From positions 248,001 through 312,000 of the forward strand of contig JAJOHG010000033.1 of NCBI GenBank assembly GCA_021029095.1: a stretch of DNA of 64,000 nucleotides, read 5' to 3'. Position numbers and translations under genes: made by a program. Source of the stretch: Phellopilus nigrolimitatus. Lineage: Eukaryota; Basidiomycota; Agaricomycetes; Hymenochaetales; Hymenochaetaceae. This document shows positions 1 to 11,200 of the stretch, in pieces. The stretch's first letter is position 1. Every line of letters starts with the position of its first letter. The notes under the pieces were generated by a model. It was not told the origin of the DNA and did no database searches. It worked only from the letters and a program-made list of their open reading frames with translations.

Positions 1-1
1 T

Positions 2-160
2 TCAGTAAAGAGGGAAAGCATCTTGAAGCTCAGAAATCCAAAGGTCGCCAAAGACAAGATCAAGCATAGGCAGATCATTGCTGTACGCTTTGGCATTCAG
101 TTCTTGGAATATAGTGAGCGGAACGCGCGCGGTGTCCGCAAATACCGCGCAGTGATACAT
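2..160 (-). CDS. Possible 3' terminal coding exon of an unrecognised gene
   Basis: On the minus strand an open frame of 52 codons runs from an ATG at 160 to a TGA at 2-4. Its composition (for example NDLPMLDLVFGDLW and ELQDAFPLY at the end) looks more like a folded protein than random translation. No splice-linked upstream exon could be fixed, and the family is not recognised. It may be the last exon of a gene whose other exons lie between 160 and about 450, or chance. Confidence 0.2.
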   Translation of the reverse strand: MYHCAVFADTARVPLTIFQELNAKAYSNDLPMLDLVFGDLWISELQDAFPLY

Positions 161-872
161 ACAGGATATTTATATGAAAGTAACGCATGCTTACAAGTTG
201 TACAGCCAGACACATCGTCTTTGACAATTCCAATTGTACGATAGTCTGTCCACCAGAGGGTCCAGCAACCGCACGTCAAAGCCGTAGGCAGAGTTCGTAA
301 ACATAAAAAGCGACCCTCTTTCTTCTGCTTCCAAGTCACACGGAAAGTGTGCTTTCCATGTACGTCGATGGTCACTATAGATAAAAAGACCTGGACAAGT
401 AGATAGGCAGGCAATCAGGCATGTCAAAGAGCAGTCTTGTCAGAGTCCTATATATGAGCAGATTCGGAATGCCACAGTCGAAACAAATCCTGTACCAAAT
501 ACTTATTCACACTTCTTTGATGTCGAAAGCCGTATGTTTTGAGCTAGTAGAACGTAAAGCCTCGTGAACGAGGACAGGGTGGCTAGAGGCGAAGCGCTGC
601 ACAGAGCAATTGAGACGACCACATCTTACATAAATCCCCTCGGCCACATTTTGTCTCGTTAAGCGTGTGCCACCGTCACGTTGACGAAAGTGCGAGAACA
701 TATAAGCCACCGTCATCTTGATTCTAATACAAGAAGGCAGTGGAGATGGGTTGTTGTGGTTGCTCGAGGAAAGCTGCACCGTGACCACAGCGCGCGTGCC
801 GCCTTCGTGCAAATTTTGAAGTCGCGTCCTTCGAGCTCTCACCGCCCACCTCACCAACTTACACATTACACA
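161..872. other. Intergenic region and presumed 5' flank of IPI1
   Basis: No convincing gene is seen. Short open frames on both strands overlap each other and share no recognisable motif. The last 150 bases before the ATG at 873 are the likely leader and promoter of the IPI1 gene. No clear TATA box was found. Confidence 0.5.
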
Positions 873-3800
873 ATGACAAAAAGCGCGAAAAGAAAGAAGG
901 AAAGGACGACTGACTTCACCGTAAGCAATTTATCTCTATCAATACGTTGTACCTTGAAAATACCTTATTTTCGTGCAGAAACCGAAGCTGAAGCTTGGGA
1001 AAGGCAAGCAGCCTGCGACGAATGCTATAGACACTTCTTACAAGGCCCGCTGTAAGTGATACTTGCGTGGACATTCAGGACAACTTCGAACTAAGTCCTT
1101 TAGCAATTGCTCTACCACAGCAGAGCATTGCTACTACTAAGGATGCATCTGCCCCCACGACGAAGAGGAAACTCACACTTGAGGATCTGTTGGCGCATTT
1201 GAAGCATTATAGTGCGGGAATTCGCAAAGGTTCGTCCTCCAAGTGCTTTTATGTTGATGCTTACCCATTTACGACGTACTGGCCATGCAGATGCTCTGCA
1301 AGGTCTACACGAGCTGCTCGAAGAACATCGTTTTTTGCTAGAGCCGAACCTCCTGAAATTAACGAATACATGCGTACGCCTAATCAGCGACGAGGTACGA
1401 ACTTGGTTCCGGGCGATTTCCCACTCTGTCTAGGCTAAGCTTAAGCATACAGGACTCATCTGTACGAAAAGCGCTCCATTCGTTCTTCGCCTGGCTCCTG
1501 CCTCGAATACCTCGGGTATGTCAACTTTAACCAGCTTGGTTAGTCCTAACTTCCGTTACCTTAGGAACATTTAGCTCCCCATGCCCCGACGATCCTTCTT
1601 TTCACTGCATCCGCTCAGACTCACATCTTCCCCGAAATCAGGATCGACGCTATCCGTATCATAGACCTCTTACTTGAGTTTATTCCAGAGTATGTTGTCA
1701 ACGGATTTATGGGCGCGGAGCCGGCTGGAGATCAGAGCAGTCACGGGAAGAAGATTCTAGACGGTTATCTCGGTCTTTTGAACGTGGGTGCGCGATTCAA
1801 CGAGGATGAGGGAAAGGGGTCCGGATCCTCTTCTCATATCGTCGGCCAGCCTTCATCGCTTGTAATGTTGTCTTCAGTGGTGCGCTTACAAGTTTTACTT
1901 TTCACTGGTTAGCACTTATTTTGACATTCTATCCCACCAAAGTCGAAGGCAACTGTTTTGAGATCTTTCGCGAACTTCCTACTCCATGCAACTGCGCAGG
2001 AGAACTCGGCAAAGGCTCTAACAGGATACACATCCGACGCTCCGATCCCAGTCTGGTATTTCTCACCCTCATTCTCTTCCCCGGAAGCCTTTCATACGTT
2101 CGCCCAAAATCTATCACTACAACGCTCGCCGCGGAATTTACATCGTCATACATGCTTATGGACGCCTGGTAGGGACTTTGAGAATGATGAGGAAGATTTC
2201 CCTGGTCTATTTCCTCTCAGTGATATCTCCGAACACCTGAGTGCAGAATTGTGCGTTCAAGACCTGGAGCACGTATTAGCAGATGTTGGTCGACTCATCA
2301 GCTCAGATCAGTCGTCTGACGACTCGAACTTAAATGAAATTCGCCTTACCGCCGTGCGTGTTTCTGGTGGCTTGTCTATCGTATCTAGTGTATCTAACCA
2401 AAGAACTGGCGCCCTGTAGTCACTTTGTAGAACCGTTCACCCCGTTCTCGTCTCTACATTCCTCGACTGTGCCCCTTCTGTATTTTCTCCGTCGCAAGCT
2501 AGCCCGGAAGCCGAACTCGAGCTGGTACTTGCGATTTTGGAGATATCTCGTTGCCTGTACGGTCGGCTCCTTCGAGACAGAAATGCTGTGAGCACGTTTG
2601 CAGTTCTTCATCGTACAGCCTTAACACGTTCTGCTATCTAGCTCCGGGATACAACACATGCAGCCTATGACGAATTAAGGACTCTTTTAGCTCACATGAC
2701 GGTTTATTTCCCCTTTGGCGAAAGCCGGATGATTGCACAGGATTTAAAGGTAAGCAATAGTCTGCACAGCTTTGCACAGATCTAATATTCTAAATGCAAA
2801 TCTGGCCGTTTTCCATACGTAGATTGAAAGCGTTTTCCAGCAACTGAACCTTATTTATTGCGAGTTGTTCTCGCTTGCTTCCTCACATGATGCGCATCAT
2901 TCGGAAGAAGGTAGTAGGATAATGTCTAAACGGCGTAAACTAAACAATACTCAGCCGAAGGCGGCCAAGGCATCGGCAATAAGCATGGAGAAGCAAACGG
3001 AAAGGGTACAGGAATATGTCATTCGGTGCTTGCGCGGGACGGCGGCGTCGGGCGCAGGCAGAGATGCATATCCATTGGGCCAGGCGCTCACAGTGCAGAC
3101 GTATGTCGCTCTCCTGCCGACTCTCTGGTGGCTGCTTGATCGTCCCGTGGACGAGCACTGTGATTATTCAGAAGTCCTGGATGCAATCTTGCAGCACGCA
3201 ACTAAAACGGGTTCGACGAGTGGAATGAAATTGGCTGCAACGGAGCTCGTTGCACGGCTAGTACTCGTGAGTTTCTTCGCTTTTTCATTATTATTATTAT
3301 CCTTATTAGACCTTTTCCTCTGCAGATGCAAAGCGAATCTGGGTACAGAGGAGCCTTTCGTATTGGATATTCCTCTTCCGAGGAGTTGCAAGGAGTCTTG
3401 CGGGATTGGCTCTTGCACCTACCCAAGGCTCTCTGGGAACTCGGAGATAAAAATCTTATGGCTAGCGAAGTGCGTTTCACTTGATTAGTATTTGTTTTTG
3501 ACCATGCAATAACCAGGACGCCTACAGCTTATTTTTCTTTTCCTTCTCCGATTTCTGCAACGTCGATCGTGGTTGAACAGTGTGGAGGCGAGTAATCAGG
3601 TTAATACGCCCTCTAAATTTTACTGACTCTGCCCATGTTACTTACGGCATGTACCAGGTCTCGTTCGCACTGCGCACGCGCCTACAGCCCTTCTTCATGA
3701 TGCAGCACGCGACCCGAGGAGAGCTTCGCGGGCCGTATACGAAGCTGAACAAGCCTTCGACCGATCTGCACGCGTTGGAGCCGAAAAATGAGGGCCAGCG

Positions 3801-4110
3801 ATCGGTACCGCTCGCGCCACTGAAAGAACTCGCCCTCGATGTCGCGGCCGCTCTGGTCTCGACTCTTTACAACCCTGGTCCAGCTCGCGCGCCCCTGAAA
3901 TTATTTCCACGTGAACGGCGTGCCGGAAGAGCCGGAGACGGTTCCGGATTGGGTTTCTCTTCGGCTACTGTGCCGGAATCGGGGTTGGCGTCCGGCTCGG
4001 GCGGGCCCGACGCGGAAAGGGAATCGAAGGAAGGTCTACGGCGCGTGGTGGAGAGGGCTGTAGCAGGGACGGCGGAAGAGGCATATTGGCGCAGGGTGTC
4101 TGGCATGTAG
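873..4110 (+). CDS. IPI1: Pre-rRNA-processing protein IPI1/TEX10-like (Rix1 complex)
   Basis: Thirteen exons join in phase: 873-920, 979-1051, 1104-1229, 1291-1394, 1453-1515, 1565-1879, 1943-2373, 2431-2587, 2642-2749, 2823-3266, 3326-3469, 3528-3599, 3658-4110. They give about 845 aa. The N-terminus has the lysine-rich start and conserved IPI1 block (KPKLKLGKGK, TLEDLLAHLKHYSAGIRKDALQ, DSSVRKALHSFFAWLLP, FPEIRIDAIRIIDLLLEFIP), followed by an alpha-helical repeat-like body as in TEX10. IPI1 acts with RIX1 and IPI3 in nucleolar and nucleoplasmic 60S pre-ribosome maturation (ITS2 processing). The start is the first ATG, 16 codons before intron 1. The donor of exon 7 (GTCTAT) is the weakest join. 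The C-terminus is uncertain: the stop at 4108-4110 follows WRRVSGM, but other frames stay open toward 4229 and 4510, so a further exon is possible. A partial copy of the 3' end lies 2 kb downstream. Confidence 0.85.
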
Positions 4111-4128
4111 GACGCCACCCGATAATAC
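3786..4128 (+). repeat. Direct repeat copy 1, inside the last IPI1 exon
   Basis: This 343-base segment covers the final exon of IPI1 from codons KNEGQRS to 18 bases past the stop. It recurs at 5877-6167 with about 21 mismatches by my count, lacking 40 and 12 bases in the second copy. Confidence 0.9.
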
Positions 4129-5876
4129 AGGTCGAGAAGGCCCTGGCGAGCCTGCTTCACTGACCGACGAGTTCTAGCTTACTCGCCGAGGCGTTCCCCG
4201 GACTGACGGAGCTGGTGCAACAGGATTAGCACGCGAGACAAACAGCGTACTGGGACGCGAATCAGAAGTGGGAGCAGAAGGAACCAAGGTCCATCCAAAG
4301 AGCGACGTTAGGGCAGCGGTTTCGGAAGGCTCGGGTCGCATTGGAGGTTCTGTTTGTATCACATCTGCGTCCGAAGGTGGGGCATCGTCGAGGATACTTA
4401 TCCCTGAGAGACTGAGAGAGAAAGCCGTACAGAAGCTAGTGCAGACATTAGTCTTTGTCCTTGACTTGACGTCTGCAAATAGTATCAAAGATCAGAGCGG
4501 GATAAACTGAGTTTACAAGAGAGTGCTATACTAATGGATGACGGATATCTACGCCTTCCGTGACATTATCTTCATCAAGGTCCAACGCGTGCTTCTTTGT
4601 TTCTTTTGAAGGAAGATGGTGATTTGAGATGAATACAGTATATGGTTGCTAGATAATATTTCAATAATGTTTTTGCTCAGGGTGACAGAAGACTTCGGGT
4701 AACTGTACTCACGATCACATTGTTGCGTTTTCCAAGAACATCTGTCTTTATGCATATGTACAAGGTAATTACGCTGTTTTTCCAGCAAGGTGTTGGCTAT
4801 TAGAATCGCGGTAGTAGAGTCAACGGGTTTTCAAAAGAAGCGACTTGCATCCCTCGTCATGCCATCACGAGAGACGACAATCCATTGACAAAGGCCCTGC
4901 AAATCCCGACCGACTTCTCGCTGTTTTATATATCATGACAGCATCCCTCCCGCCCGTTTCTTCAACGAGGATGGATTAGAAAAGAGAATCGAACTCAATG
5001 TTGCCATCATGCTCGACGAGCTGCAACATCGTGATGACGCGCTTCAAGTCGCAGCAGCCGTTCTCAGCCAGGTCATATTCGAGAGCCAACGATATCTCGA
5101 CCCTACCAGTCCCTTCAAGCTTAACTTATCTCTATCGTCACCGTCTACATGCAGCGACTGGGTGACGCAGCACCAAAATGTCCTCGACTTAGTCCTGGCA
5201 TGCTACCAGAAGGGGTCAGGCTACAGAGCCCTTTGCAAGCATAGTATGTCTTCTCCTACGCTTTCGTCCGTTTCATCTGACTGACCGCCTGACTAGTTGA
5301 CATATTACTTCCTCTAAGACATCCATCGGTTGATCGTGTCAGAAAGAAAGAGTCTAGAAATGCGAGGCAGGAAAGGCGTGGCAGCTCGCGTGCGTACACA
5401 CCGGGTCCGTCTTCGCTTCGTCATTCGGTGACAGCGACGGCAAACTCTCCTTAGTCCTGATATGCCACCCCTCAAATTTGCGGCCTTCAAGTGCTTAATG
5501 GAATGAAAACTCGCCCTCGGTGCAAAAGCCAATCCTGAAGTGCCGACGTGTAAAAGACAGCCTCGATCCGACATAAAACATCCAAATCGATCGTGCCAGC
5601 CTCCGAAACCTGCTAGTCAAGCGACCAGAAAACTACTTACAAATTATCCTCTCTATTCATGCGATACTCAGACCCATTTAAATCCTCCCATAAGCATCTG
5701 CTCCGCCTATGGTTTAGCACTTAGGATTCTACCGACGATAGCCCCGTACACTCCTTTCAACCACAATCTACTGTCTTCGCGTTCTCTTTACAAGGCCAAT
5801 GCCTCGAATGTGATGCTTACAGCCTCCCTCTACCACGGTGCCTAACCTGCATGCAGCATTTCGTGCTACCCGCGAG
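4129..5876. other. Stretch with scattered coding-like remnants
   Basis: Two blocks look protein-like but cannot be joined into a gene. The first is a frame at about 4174-4510 that could be a further IPI1 exon behind the acceptor at 4177 (it ends in LVQTLVFVLDLTS). The second is an ATG-led frame at 5009-5284 (LDELQHRDDALQVAAAVLSQ, then HQNVLDLVLACYQKG). I do not recognise either. The remainder (4511-4990, 5285-5876) shows no gene. The stretch sits between the two repeat copies and may have arrived with the duplication or decayed after it. Confidence 0.4.
5009..5284 (+). CDS. Unrecognised coding fragment
   Basis: This is a 91-codon frame beginning at ATG 5009. It has the balanced, amphipathic composition of a helical protein domain. 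The same frame is open further upstream (ending FNEDGLEKRIELNVAI), so the true exon may start earlier. No family was recognised. A donor-like GTATGTC follows at about 5245, so the end could be an exon border and not the stop. It could be a relic exon of a rearranged gene. Confidence 0.25.
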   Translation: MLDELQHRDDALQVAAAVLSQVIFESQRYLDPTSPFKLNLSLSSPSTCSDWVTQHQNVLDLVLACYQKGSGYRALCKHSMSSPTLSSVSSD

Positions 5877-6167
5877 AAATGAGGGCCAGCGGTCGGTGCC
5901 ACTCTGGTCTCGACTCTCTACAACCCTGGTACAGCTCGCGCGCCCCTGAAAATGCCTCCACGGGAGCGGCGTGCCAGAAGAGCTGGAGACGGTTCCGAAC
6001 TGGGTTTCTCTTCGGCTACTGTGCCGGAATCGGGGTTGGCGTCCGGCTCGGGCAGGCCCGACGCGGAAAGGGAATCGAAGGAAGCTTCATGGCGCGTGGT
6101 GGAGAGGGCAGCGGAAGAGGCATATTGGCGTAGGGTGTCTGGCATGTAGGACGCCGCCCGATAATAC
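5877..6167 (+). pseudogene. Partial duplicate of the IPI1 3' end
   Basis: This 291-base copy matches 3786-4128. It keeps the reading frame from PPRERRA through AYWRRVSGM and the stop codon. It has a 12-base in-frame deletion and, nearer its 5' end, a 40-base deletion that breaks the frame. No promoter or upstream IPI1 exons accompany it, so it is most simply a truncated duplicate. The retained frame and stop at its 3' half leave open a fusion to upstream sequence. Confidence 0.75.
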
Positions 6168-8203
6168 CGGATTTTCAAGGAAGATGGTGAGCACGGGGAA
6201 TGAGGCGTTGATTGGCGCAATTCGTGTCATGTCGAGAGTACGCGATGATGGATGATTGGTGGCGTTTGGCCTCGTGCTGTTGATGCTAATCCTTTGGAGC
6301 GTGCTAGCATGTCAAGTGAGTGACCGTTTTGCTACAATCTGCTGCGTATAATCAAAGGCTGTGTATTTGTGTTATGCGAGACGCGCCTTGATGGCGTTAG
6401 TGATCGGATGACTGACGCGCGTTGTACATCTCAGATACGTACTTTATGCAGTAAACGTTCAAAACTGCTACATCAGCGTCGCGGTGAGTTTCATGCTGAA
6501 GGGAATGATGGCAATAATACTATTGAGGCCGGACGAACACGGGAGGAGGAATTGGGACCTGGAACCTGCTTCTTCCCTCATCTTGCCCCTTGCCGCCCTA
6601 CGTCCAGCGTCCTATTGCTTCATGGGTTCTTCATCCGTGTCAATCACCTGTCCAAGGTTGCTCTCCATTTGAATCAGCTTCTTCGTGCGCCCTCAGGCCA
6701 AGGTTTAATACCGATGGCTTCTTCATCATCGCGGGACTCCTGGTTTTACGTATATTAACGATGGCCAGATATTAAATGACGGGCGATTCGGTGTTGGAGG
6801 ATCATGGCGGGTATTGTCAGTATCCTCGACCGTCGGCATCCTTCTTGAATTCGCTTTCATGAGCCTCCATACGGATATTTGCAAGATGTTACACCTGCTT
6901 GCATAAACTCATTATCAGGCGAGTTATGAGCGCCTATGAGCTCTCTGATTTCGAAGTAAGAGCCAGGATTAGATTCTGCAGCGATCACGAAAACCACATC
7001 CTGGCTGATGGTAAGCTGCCACTGAAAGCTGTGCTTAAACTTAGTCGACTACCGTCAGACGCAGACACCAACTCTTCCGTGTCTTCTGTCTCTTGTATCT
7101 TTTAGCAAAGAGACTCAAGCGAGACATCGACTCGCGAATTCGGTGGGGAAGCCGAATTATCAGAAGCACATGTCGGTGAAAACAAGCATGTTGGTCGTCA
7201 TGCAGTATGGACTAAAGCCAGAGCTACTCGGACGGAAAGCTAGTTGAAGGCGCGTTACCCGGGGGCGTAGTTGGTCGGCCGCGTATCATGCATGTCACAG
7301 TCGAAAACAAGAGCGCATCCGAAACTGAAAAGCTTGGGGTGGCTATGGTCGGCAGCGTAATTTCTTGTTTTCATTTGAGCTTGTGCGCTTTGGCTCGGTT
7401 TGAGTATTCAATCATCGCATTTTAAGCTGCGGTGGGAGGATCCACTACAGAAAATAGAATGTATGAGAGCGAGCGTGAGGTCGTGTCCTCTGCGCTGCGC
7501 CGGCTGCCGTATATGTACTTCTTTGAGTTGCTGTGGGTGCACGCTGCCTTGGCGCTGCAGACGACTTCAAGACGCGCCTGAATGCCGCCGTCGCCGCCGA
7601 CAGCGAGGGGACTTGAATAAACACAGCACGAGTAGGCGTGATATTACGGCGGCCTGTACGGGCGTGTGCCCGGCCGGGATTCACCCAAAATGGAAGGAGG
7701 CGATAAATCTTAGTGCCGGAAAATACATGTACAGCCGCGGCGAGCAAAGCTCAGGGTCAGGACTTCCGAGCGAGCAAGGGAGTAAGAGATGGAAAAAGAT
7801 GGAACACCGTACAATTTAAGCAAGAGCTAAGACCCGGAGGGAATTGATCTCTCTACTGTACCTCTTCCTAGCTTTTGGCTTTGAGCAGCGAGCACTGTTC
7901 TAGACAGTCTTAGACTCGCTGCTGTTCAATTGGGCCAAGCAATTCGCCGACAAGATCGAGACGCAATATTCTTGCGGGACCGCGCGAAACCTCAATCGGA
8001 AACGGGGTGGACGTGGACACGGTGTCGATTAGAACATTTTCGGGTTACCAGGCTGGCCCACGATTGCAGGCGATAATTGGCTGGCGAAGACCCAACTTCC
8101 TGTTGATATATACTGATTCAGATTCGAGCGCAATTTGCGCTGTCATCAAATGCCATATGCTCGCGCAGGAATAGCGACAGGTACTGGGTCCGGAGAACAT
8201 CAA
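6168..8203. other. Gene-poor stretch
   Basis: No gene could be supported. The open frames present (for example at 6369-6758 and 7400-7819) overlap others, have no recognisable motif, and show no consistent intron joins. The last part before 8204 is the presumed promoter and leader of the RhoGEF gene. Confidence 0.5.
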
Positions 8204-11200
8204 ATGGTACGTGTGCATGCTAAGTAAAAGTAGTTCGATAACTCTATGCCCCGGCGTCTCTCCTCTTACCATCTGCTCACCCTCGTGCCTTCGGACAGGT
8301 GTACGAGGAGCAATCACACCAGCGGTCGGCGCCGCCCCGACGGATATTCGGCCACAAGCAAAACAAGTCGCTCGTTACCGCCCCAACGTTCAGTACCGGG
8401 ACTCACGCTGATGTCCAGCCGGCATCTTTGACTTTCCCAGACGCATACACGAACGTGTTTCAACCGACCGCCCGCCCGAGCCCGCGACACGCGCTGACGC
8501 GATCATTGTACGTCGTGGACCAAGACAAGCCACTGCCACCCCCGCCGCTGTCTCCAGCACAGTTTGTAGTGCAGGAGGACCAAGCACAAACGAAAATGGG
8601 TGTGGACATGTTGAGCCGAAAAGTTGCGACTGTGAATACTGGTGGGAATGACCGGGCGGATATGTCGTACGGATCGTGGCTGGAGGACGAGGAGTCGTAT
8701 GTCGTGCAGGAGAACTCGCCGCTCGAGGATGAAAATTCGTTTGGTGAGTGCGCCGTATCTTTTTGCCGAGTCTCGAACGCCGTCGCCGCCGCCATAAAAA
8801 AATCAGCGAAAATAGAAAAGGGGTACGCGATCGTGGGAAGTTGTGACCCCGCGCGAATCAGAGTTATTAATATCATTTTTTTGTCGGCTAATTACACAAG
8901 CTGCTTGTTTGTACGTCTCGTCTGCTCTGAGCCTCGTTCACGACGACGACGACGACGACGACGGCAAGACCCCTTTCTGCTGCACGCTGCTCGACACTGT
9001 TGACGGCGGCGACGGCGCCATATTCCAGTGCTTTCTGCTTACACTTCACGTTCTGCAGACCTCGAAGACTACCTCCTGCGCCCACCGACGGCACCCTCTC
9101 CGCAACCTTCGACGACGACTGAAAGGCCAGCACGTCGTCCGCGCGCTCCGACACCATCGCGCGCCTCGTCCTTCATTCCACAGTCAATAGACTCATCCCG
9201 GGGCAACTCTGAGTTTTTCGGCGACCCGTCCTCGGTGCCCTCATATTCGACCATGGCGTCCTACAAGCCGACGCCGATCCAGACCGATTCGAGTTCGCTA
9301 GCGAAAGCAGGACTGACACATTTTGGCTCGGAAAGCGAAGGGCTATACGATCTCTCGCCTCCGCCTTTCGCGCGCCCGCCAAAGGCACCCGCCCTACCCG
9401 ATCCGTCCACCTTCGCAGACCCGTATCCTCATGGCTTGTCGTACCACCATCCGCCTTCGGCGACACCCGCGCTCTCCTCTGCTGGTTCTGCCTCGACGCG
9501 CTCGTCTGCGTACACGAACCCCGGCAGCACTATGTCCACCGGTGGATTCTCAGGAGACTACTCCCATGTACGCGTCGCGTCTGGAGACGACATCGACGGC
9601 GCGATTGTCGGGATGGGCATCGGTATGATGCCCGGGACCTCTGGGCTCACGTCCGACGCTGTCGTAGAAATGCTTTCGCGCGCGTCGAACGGGTCGTCGC
9701 TCAGCTCGGGCTCGCGCAAATCGCATGGGCACGTGCACGTTGCGCACATGCCGATGCCGCGCATCCGTCGCGCGGACTACGCGCGGAGCGCACGTTCGCT
9801 GTCGCAGCCGGATGACCTCGCGCCGCCAATCATGCACGAGCGCGGTGAGCACGCGCTGCGCACGCAACCGAGTTACGATACGTCTTGGCAGCGCGATCAC
9901 GAGGACTTCGGTACCAGCGAGGAAGAGTACGATTATGGAGATCAGCAGGATGGCGAAGAGGACGACGAGGAAGGGAAGGAAGAGGACCCGGGATCGGCGA
10001 TTGTTGTCGCTGAGGAAGGTCGCGGCCTCATTGTGCACGGAGAAGGTATGCCCGTTCAGGCACTGACAGTACAACCTGGTGCGTGTTTTCGTCCTAGCGC
10101 GTCTCAAACCTTCGCGCAATCGTATTTTTGAACGAAAATTAATCATCTTGCCGTACCAGGTATAACCCATCTTCTTGTCGGAAGCTCGAGTACGCCTAAT
10201 TCTGTCCCGTCCTTCTTAACTACGACGCTTCCTCAAATTAGCATGACTCTATTGGCTCTCGATATTTCTGCGAACTTCCTGGCTTCACTTTCGCCTGCTT
10301 TGGCTTTATGTGCCTCCCTCGAAGAGCTCAATATCTCTGCAAACCCTCTTCGGGTCTTACCGGAATTTCTGGCGGACTTGGCCTCCCTCCGTTTGCTGAT
10401 CGCGGATTCGACGGGCATATCCACTATTCCAACACCCCTTTCGGCGCTTGACAAATTGCATACTCTGAGCGTCAGGCGAAATAAAATGCACGCTCTTCCG
10501 AGCTGGCTGTGTACATTGCCGTGTTTGGAAAGTCTCCTGGTTGATGGCAATCCTTTCCAAGGCCCATGGAAAGCACTCGTCGATCCCCTTTTAGCGAAAA
10601 CACCGATGACGCCAATGTATCCCCCTTCGACGCCCATGATACCGCAACTGTCGGCTACTTACAGTAGCGCCTCCAACACAACCACGGGTGAAACCACGGA
10701 CGTATCTGACGCCGAGGACCTCACCGACCAGGACGACACCACCACCAGCGCGAACAGTGCCTTGCAAACACACACGCTCGCTTTACCATCACAGGGCGAC
10801 GCGGACCTGGACGAAGATACCATCACCCCTGCCCACGCACGACTTCTTGGACGGTCTGCGACTGCACCTTGTCCGCACATAGACTCTTCTTCAACGTCGC
10901 CACCGTCACCCCGACTGTCGCGTACGCGCACAACCCCGAATCGCGGATTCTACGAGCGTGACCGCAAGCAGCGAGAGCAGACCGGCGAGCCTTCGTCTTC
11001 GGCGCTCACGTGGGGAGCAGATAAACGCGACGACGCGGACGGGTTGAACGTGGCGGTGGACTCGATGCCTAGTTCCCCAAATCTGGCGCCCGCCCAGCGT
11101 GGCGAGCTGCGCCGTATGCGCAGCGCGGATGAACTCGGGCGTGCTATGCAGTCCAGTGTCGCGGGGCCGTCCCAGGCCGTAGTTGAGAACGCGTCTCTGC

